A DNA stretch of 64,000 nucleotides. Origin: Acidobacteriota bacterium (GTDB lineage: Bacteria; Acidobacteriota; Vicinamibacteria; Vicinamibacterales; SCN-69-37). Both the position numbers and the translations under genes were made by a program. Positions within the stretch are counted from its first letter, which is position 1; each line of letters begins with the position of its first letter. The notes beneath the pieces were generated by a model. It was not told where the DNA came from, did not search any database, and worked only from the letters and a program-made list of their open reading frames with translations. The stretch lies in the NCBI GenBank assembly GCA_020853395.1, contig JADYYY010000007.1:186001-250000 (forward strand). The letters run 5' to 3'. Shown here piece by piece: positions 59,742 to 64,000 of the stretch.

Positions 59742-62060
59742 ATGTCCGATCGCACTTCGTCTTCTCGACAGCGAAGCCACGTGACGTTCGCCGTCGCCGC
59801 CGTCGCGCTCACCGCGATGGCCGCCGGCGGCGCGCTCACGGCCGCCCGATCCACCAACTGGTGGTGGGACAATCTCGGCGGCCCCGACAGCTCGCACTTT
59901 TCCGCGCTCGATCAGATCAACAAGTCCAACGTGAACCAGTTGCAGGTCGCCTGGTTCTATCCGCACGGCACCACCGGCTTCAACCCGATCGTCGCCGACG
60001 ACATGATGTTCGTCAGCGGCCGGAACAGCTCGCTCATCGCGCTCGACCCGACCACCGGCAAGGAGATCTGGATTCACGAGAACATCCCCGGCCTGTCGGT
60101 GCGCGGCGTGAACTACTGGCAGAGCGAGGACGGGAAAGACAAGCGGCTGATTTTCACGACCACGCCCGGCCCGTTCCTCCAGGAGATCGACGCCCGCACC
60201 GGCAAGTCGATCACGAGCTTCGGCACCAACGGGTACGTGGACCTGCGGGAGGGTCTGCGCAATGCCGGCATCGGCTTCCGCGTGCCCAATCCCGGCAAGG
60301 TCTACAAGAACACGATCATCCTCGGCTCGGCGACGGGCGAGGCCTGGATCTCGCCGCCGGGCGATCTCCGCGCGTTCGACGTGGTCACGGGCAAACGGCT
60401 CTGGCAGTTCCACACCGTCCCGGAGCCGGGCGAGTTCGGCTACGAGACGTGGCCGAAGGATGCCTACAAGTACGTCGGCGGCGCGAACACCTGGGGCGAG
60501 ATCGCGATCGACGAGGAGCGCGGCATCGGGTACTTCCCGACCGGCTCGCCGACCTACGACTTCTACGGCGCCGACCGCGCCGGTCAGAACCTCTTCGGCA
60601 ACTGCCTCATCGCGCTCGATCTCAAGACCGGCAAGCGCCTGTGGCACTTCCAGACGATCCACCACGACCTCTGGGATCTCGACAACGTGTCGGCGCCTCA
60701 GCTCGTCACCGTGCGACAGAACGGCCGCCGCATCGACGCCGTGGCGCACGCCGGCAAGACGGGCTTCCTGTACGTCTTCAATCGCGTCACGGGCGAGCCG
60801 CTCTGGCCCATCGAGGAGCGCGCCGTGCCGAAGAGCGACGTGCCCGGCGAGCAGTCGTGGCCGACCCAGCCGTTCCCGACGAAGCCCGAGCCGTTCGCGC
60901 GGCAGAGCTTCACGGCCGACGACATCAACAAGTGGCTCCTCACGCCCGAGCAGCAGGCCGAGCTGCGCGAGCGGGTCTTGAAGGCGCGCAACGGCACCGG
61001 CCCGCAGGGCGGCATCTTCATCCCGCCCGCGGTCGGCGAGGACTCCATCTCGATGCCAGGCAATCAGGGCGGCTCCAACTGGGGCACGACCGCCGCCGAT
61101 CCCGACAAGGGCCTCGTCTTCGTGCTCGGCATCGACGAGGTCGCGATCCTGAAGCTCGTCAACGTGAAGGACGCGGGCGCGGCCGGGCGCGGCGGGTTCG
61201 GCAACCAGGCCGGCGCGCAGGCCTATGCGCAGTACTGCGCGGCCTGCCACGGCCAGAACCTCCAGAACCCGCTCCCCGGCGTGCCGAACCTCACCGGCGT
61301 GACGACGCGCGTCGCCGACGATGTGATCCGGACGATGGTCACGTCGGGCGGCGGCCAGATGAGGCCGGTGCCGGGCATCACGGATCTCGAGCTCGCGGCG
61401 GTCATTCAGTTCCTCTCGGCCGGCGCGGGCCGCGGCGGCGGCTTCGGACGCGGCGGCGCGAACGTCGTGTTCCCGCCCGGACCGGTCGTCGCCTCAGGCG
61501 GCGTGCCGACACCCGCGCTCGCGCCCGACACCCGGCCGGAATTCGGCGGCCGCGGGCCGACGGGCGGCAACGCCGCGTATCCTGCCGGCGTCGAGGCGCC
61601 GGCAATGCGCTTCGCGACCGGCTACAACGTCATGGGAACATCGACCAGCCCGCCGTACTCGCGACTCACGGCGTACGACCTCAATACCGGCACGATCAAG
61701 TGGCAGGTGCCGGTCGGCGATGACCCGCAGACCGTCGCGCGCGGCGGCCCGGCCAACACCGGCGCGGTCGGCCTGCGCACCGGCATCATGCCCACCAAGG
61801 CCGGCCTCGTGTTTCTCGCCGACGGCGACGGCAAGGTACGCGCCTACGACGAGGAGACCGGCAAGGTGCTGTGGACCGGGACGACACCCGCCGGATCGCG
61901 CGGCGTGCCGGCCGTCTATCAAGCCAAGGGCAAGCAGTACCTCGTCGTCGTCGCCCAGCCCGGCGGCGGCCGAAACGGGGGCGGACGCGGCGGCGAGGCC
62001 CCGACCCTCGCGCCGGATGCGCCGCGCGGCTACATCGCCTTCGCGCTGCCGTCGAAGTGA
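59742..62060 (+). CDS. PQQ-dependent dehydrogenase with inserted cytochrome c domain
   Basis: This 772-residue exported quinohaemoprotein has a signal anchor (VTFAVAAVALTAMAAGGALTA) and PQQ propeller blades (GGPDSSHFSALDQINKSNV, IALDPTTGKEIWIHENIP, GKRLWHFQTIHHDLWDLDN). A cytochrome c insert has CAACH at 499-503, and the last blades follow (LTAYDLNTGTIKWQVPVGD, GKVRAYDEETGKVLW). A Gly/Arg-rich linker flanks the haem domain. It oxidises an alcohol, aldehyde or sugar in the periplasm and feeds electrons to the respiratory chain. A GGAG site precedes ATG 59742. It shares order with the exported amidohydrolase upstream and the RraA-like gene 10 bases downstream. Confidence 0.92.
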   Translation: MSDRTSSSRQRSHVTFAVAAVALTAMAAGGALTAARSTNWWWDNLGGPDSSHFSALDQINKSNVNQLQVAWFYPHGTTGFNPIVADDMMFVSGRNSSLIALDPTTGKEIWIHENIPGLSVRGVNYWQSEDGKDKRLIFTTTPGPFLQEIDARTGKSITSFGTNGYVDLREGLRNAGIGFRVPNPGKVYKNTIILGSATGEAWISPPGDLRAFDVVTGKRLWQFHTVPEPGEFGYETWPKDAYKYVGGANTWGEIAIDEERGIGYFPTGSPTYDFYGADRAGQNLFGNCLIALDLKTGKRLWHFQTIHHDLWDLDNVSAPQLVTVRQNGRRIDAVAHAGKTGFLYVFNRVTGEPLWPIEERAVPKSDVPGEQSWPTQPFPTKPEPFARQSFTADDINKWLLTPEQQAELRERVLKARNGTGPQGGIFIPPAVGEDSISMPGNQGGSNWGTTAADPDKGLVFVLGIDEVAILKLVNVKDAGAAGRGGFGNQAGAQAYAQYCAACHGQNLQNPLPGVPNLTGVTTRVADDVIRTMVTSGGGQMRPVPGITDLELAAVIQFLSAGAGRGGGFGRGGANVVFPPGPVVASGGVPTPALAPDTRPEFGGRGPTGGNAAYPAGVEAPAMRFATGYNVMGTSTSPPYSRLTAYDLNTGTIKWQVPVGDDPQTVARGGPANTGAVGLRTGIMPTKAGLVFLADGDGKVRAYDEETGKVLWTGTTPAGSRGVPAVYQAKGKQYLVVVAQPGGGRNGGGRGGEAPTLAPDAPRGYIAFALPSK

Positions 62061-62070
62061 GATCGCCATC

Positions 62071-62799
62071 ATGCTGAGATCGTTCACCGTCTTCATCGTC
62101 GTCGTCCTCGCGCTCGCAGTCACGGTACACCGGCCGCTGGCCCAGACCGATCCGCTCATCGCCGGGTTCAAGAAGACGTACCCGGCGTCCGTGTCGGACG
62201 CGGTCGAGATCGTGACCGGCCGCAACGGCGCGATGGGGCACGACATGAAGCTGGTGAACGGCACGTCGATCGTGGGGCGGGCCGTGACGGCGCTCGTCAG
62301 GCCCGCCCCGCCCGAGCAGGCCACGCCGGCGCTCGCGACGAAGCACTCGGTCGAGATGATCGACAACGCGCGCGTCGGCGACGTCGGCGTGATCGTGATG
62401 GAGGGCACGCTCGACATCGCGGCGATGGGCAACCTGATGGCCACCGGCGCCAAGGCGCGCGGCATGGCGGGCGTCGTCCTCGACGGCGCCATCCGCGACG
62501 TCTGGGACATCCGGCGCATGGGCCTGACGGTCTTCGCGCGCTCGGTGTCGCCGCGCACGGCGGTGGGCCACTACGCCACGGTCGCCCGCGATGTGCCGGT
62601 CGAATGCGGCGGCATCACCGTTCGGCCCGGCGACATCATCGTCGGCGACGAGGACGGCGTGGTCGTCGTACCCCAGGAACGCGCGGCCGAGGTGCTCAAG
62701 GCCGCCCAAGATATCGACGCCCGCGAATCCGGCATGTTCCCGTTCATCCGCAGGTTCAAGTCGCTGCAGAAGGCGATCGAGACGTTCAACAGAATCTGA
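62071..62799 (+). CDS. Exported RraA/HMG-aldolase-like protein
   Basis: This 242-residue protein has a signal peptide (RSFTVFIVVVLALAVTVHRPLAQ) and the RraA fold: ASVSDAVEIVTGRNGAM, IVGRAVTALVRP, DVGVIVMEGTLDIAAMGNLMATGAKARGM, VVLDGAIRDVWDI (catalytic Arg-Asp) and GDEDGVVVVPQERA. Family members include 4-hydroxy-4-methyl-2-oxoglutarate/oxaloacetate aldolases and RNase E inhibitors; export makes the enzyme role more likely. It starts ten bases after the PQQ dehydrogenase stop, so the two are cotranscribed. The substrate is unknown. Confidence 0.87.
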   Translation: MLRSFTVFIVVVLALAVTVHRPLAQTDPLIAGFKKTYPASVSDAVEIVTGRNGAMGHDMKLVNGTSIVGRAVTALVRPAPPEQATPALATKHSVEMIDNARVGDVGVIVMEGTLDIAAMGNLMATGAKARGMAGVVLDGAIRDVWDIRRMGLTVFARSVSPRTAVGHYATVARDVPVECGGITVRPGDIIVGDEDGVVVVPQERAAEVLKAAQDIDARESGMFPFIRRFKSLQKAIETFNRI

Positions 62800-62934
62800 A
62801 CGCTCACCGACCGACCCGCAGTCGACCCAAACCTCCGCACCAGCCGCAGCGCCTCGAGGAGCGCATTCCACGTGACGGGGCGGACGGTCGTCATCGGCAC
62901 GAGCGGCGGTGGATCGATCATGCGCGGGAGTGCG

Positions 62935-64000
62935 ATGATGTGCCCACTGCACGCCATGAGCCGTCCACGCGGATCGCCGTTCGCGCTCGCCGTCGTCGTC
63001 GTGCTGTATCTCGCGGTGCAGGCGACGGCGCAGTCGCCGCGCTACACGGCGCGCCAGATCGGTGACATCGTCGAACTGCGCGACGCGCGGGCCGACGTGA
63101 AGGTGTCGGTGCTGACGCCGGTCAGCAACGCCTACGAGATCGTCGTCAAAGGCCAGGACATCCTGCGCAAGCCGTTCGCGTCGCTCGACCAGTTGCGCGC
63201 GAGCCCCGGGCTGAACGGCGTGCCGCTGCTCTGGCCGTTCGCGAACCGGCTCGATGAGCAGGCGTTCTACGCGAACGGCACGAAGTACTCGTTCGATCCA
63301 GGGATCGGCAACACCGGGCGCGGCGCGATCCCGATCCATGGATACCTGACGAGCGCGCGCGACTGGAAGGTCGTCGAGGCCAACGCCGGCGCCAGCGGCG
63401 CGTGGGTCACGAGCCGGCTCGAGTTCTTCCGCAATCCCCGATACATGAAGCAGTTCCCGTTCGCCCACGTCCTGACGATGACGTATCGGCTGTCGGACGG
63501 CCGGCTGGAAGTGCGCACGAGAATCGAGAACCTGAGCCAGGAGCCGCTGCCGGTGACGATCGGGTTCCATCCGTACTGCCAGCTCACCGACTCGGCGCGC
63601 GACGCGTGGACGCTCTCGCTCGCGGCGCGCACGCACTGGCGGCTCGACGACCGAAAGATCCCGACGGGCGAAAACGAGCCGATCGAGCGCCTGCTGCCGG
63701 CGCCCGCCCGCGTGCCGCTCGCCGGCGTGGCGCTCGACGACGTCTTCAGCGATCTCGTGCGCGACGCGGACGGACGCGCCACCATGACGCTCTCCGGCGT
63801 GCGGCAGGCGATCGACGTCGCGCTCGGTCCGAAGTTCCGGACCGTCGTCGTCTACACGCCGCCACTCGGCGGCCGGGGTGCGACAGGCTCGCCCGCCGAA
63901 GCGCGCGGCAGCATCGCGATCGAACCGATGGCCGGCATCACGGATGCGATGAACCTGGCCCATCGCGGGCTTTACAGGGATCTGCAGAGCATCCCGCCGG
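62935..64000 (+). CDS. Exported aldose 1-epimerase-like protein (3' end outside window)
   Basis: The frame from ATG 62935 is open to the end of the window (355 codons seen). It has a signal peptide (RGSPFALAVVVVLYLAVQATA) and the mutarotase pattern: VPLLWPFANRLDEQAFYANG, GAIPIHGYL (His), VTIGFHPYCQL (catalytic His) and SIAIEPMAGITDAMN (catalytic Glu). Aldose 1-epimerases interconvert alpha and beta sugar anomers. ATG 62935 has GGGAG five bases upstream; ATG 62920 and ATG 62956 are alternatives. It lies 135 bases after the RraA-like gene and may continue the exported catabolic cluster. Confidence 0.85.
   Translation, partial: MMCPLHAMSRPRGSPFALAVVVVLYLAVQATAQSPRYTARQIGDIVELRDARADVKVSVLTPVSNAYEIVVKGQDILRKPFASLDQLRASPGLNGVPLLWPFANRLDEQAFYANGTKYSFDPGIGNTGRGAIPIHGYLTSARDWKVVEANAGASGAWVTSRLEFFRNPRYMKQFPFAHVLTMTYRLSDGRLEVRTRIENLSQEPLPVTIGFHPYCQLTDSARDAWTLSLAARTHWRLDDRKIPTGENEPIERLLPAPARVPLAGVALDDVFSDLVRDADGRATMTLSGVRQAIDVALGPKFRTVVVYTPPLGGRGATGSPAEARGSIAIEPMAGITDAMNLAHRGLYRDLQSIPP

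Noticed and set aside
61786-63963. A 725-codon minus-strand frame opposite the RraA-like and epimerase genes
   Set aside because: The plus strand holds signal peptides and family motifs; the minus frame is an Arg/His/Asp-rich shadow.

Overview
This 64-kb window is GC-rich chromosomal DNA with dense genes on both strands. The gene set suggests an acidobacterium of the Vicinamibacteria type. The reasons are the many exported PQQ, DUF1080, FG-GAP and PHP proteins, a Ser/Thr kinase fused to a TolB-like propeller, Tat-exported enzymes from families that are usually cytoplasmic, and small proteins I associate with that phylum. The assignment is inference. There is no rRNA and only one tRNA, tRNA-Thr(CGT) at 1047-1122. 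I see no phage, transposase or CRISPR array.

Layout. 1-2.6 kb: the 3' end of a PQQ dehydrogenase, the tRNA, a small gene with a nonsense codon, a DksA/TraR zinc-finger protein and a small conserved protein. 2.6-9.2 kb: an alkaline phosphatase, a CBS pair, two paralogous MFS carriers around a Tat-exported aldo/keto reductase, and a DUF2911 protein. 9.2-13.9 kb: a stress or low-oxygen-like island (PEBP protein, nitroreductase, solo GroEL, BCAM0308-like zinc protein, phosphoribosyltransferase, CBS pair). 13.9-21 kb: envelope and sugar genes (GH20, TIM-barrel-like exported protein, lgt, PEGA protein, histidine phosphatase, phosphodiesterase). 21-24.2 kb: a copper-type P-type ATPase with a separate YHS protein. 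24.3-30.4 kb: a five-gene nitrate module (carrier/cytochrome-b/zinc-ribbon fusion, molybdoenzyme, ferredoxin, Rieske protein, small membrane protein). 30.4-33.9 kb: two genes of a sugar ABC system separated by a large repeat block. 34-46.5 kb: exported hydrolases, a ferritin-like/CDGSH fusion, a sugar dehydrogenase with its cytochrome c, a PHP protein, a nicotinate phosphoribosyltransferase and an HpaI aldolase. 46.6-49.4 kb: a c-di-GMP enzyme. 49.5-55.8 kb: an exported enolase-superfamily enzyme and a kinase / Cys-rich small protein / glycosyltransferase unit. 55.9-64 kb: a cluster of exported catabolic enzymes (RidA, SelA-like PLP enzyme, amidohydrolase, PQQ dehydrogenase with cytochrome c, RraA-like protein, aldose epimerase).

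Three things stand out. First, a dispersed family of 9-bp repeats (GTACCYGTC) occurs at three loci. At the largest it reaches into the 3' end of one gene and the 5' end of the next, so it encodes protein tails. Second, the 55.9-62.8 kb cluster looks like a catabolic pathway moved outside the cytoplasm, with an exported PLP enzyme beside an exported RidA. Third, the kinase / Cys-rich small protein / glycosyltransferase unit at 50.9-55.8 kb looks like an undescribed peptide-modification locus.

Starts were chosen by Shine-Dalgarno sequence, signal peptide and family length. Family assignments are from recognition of motifs, not from database searches.
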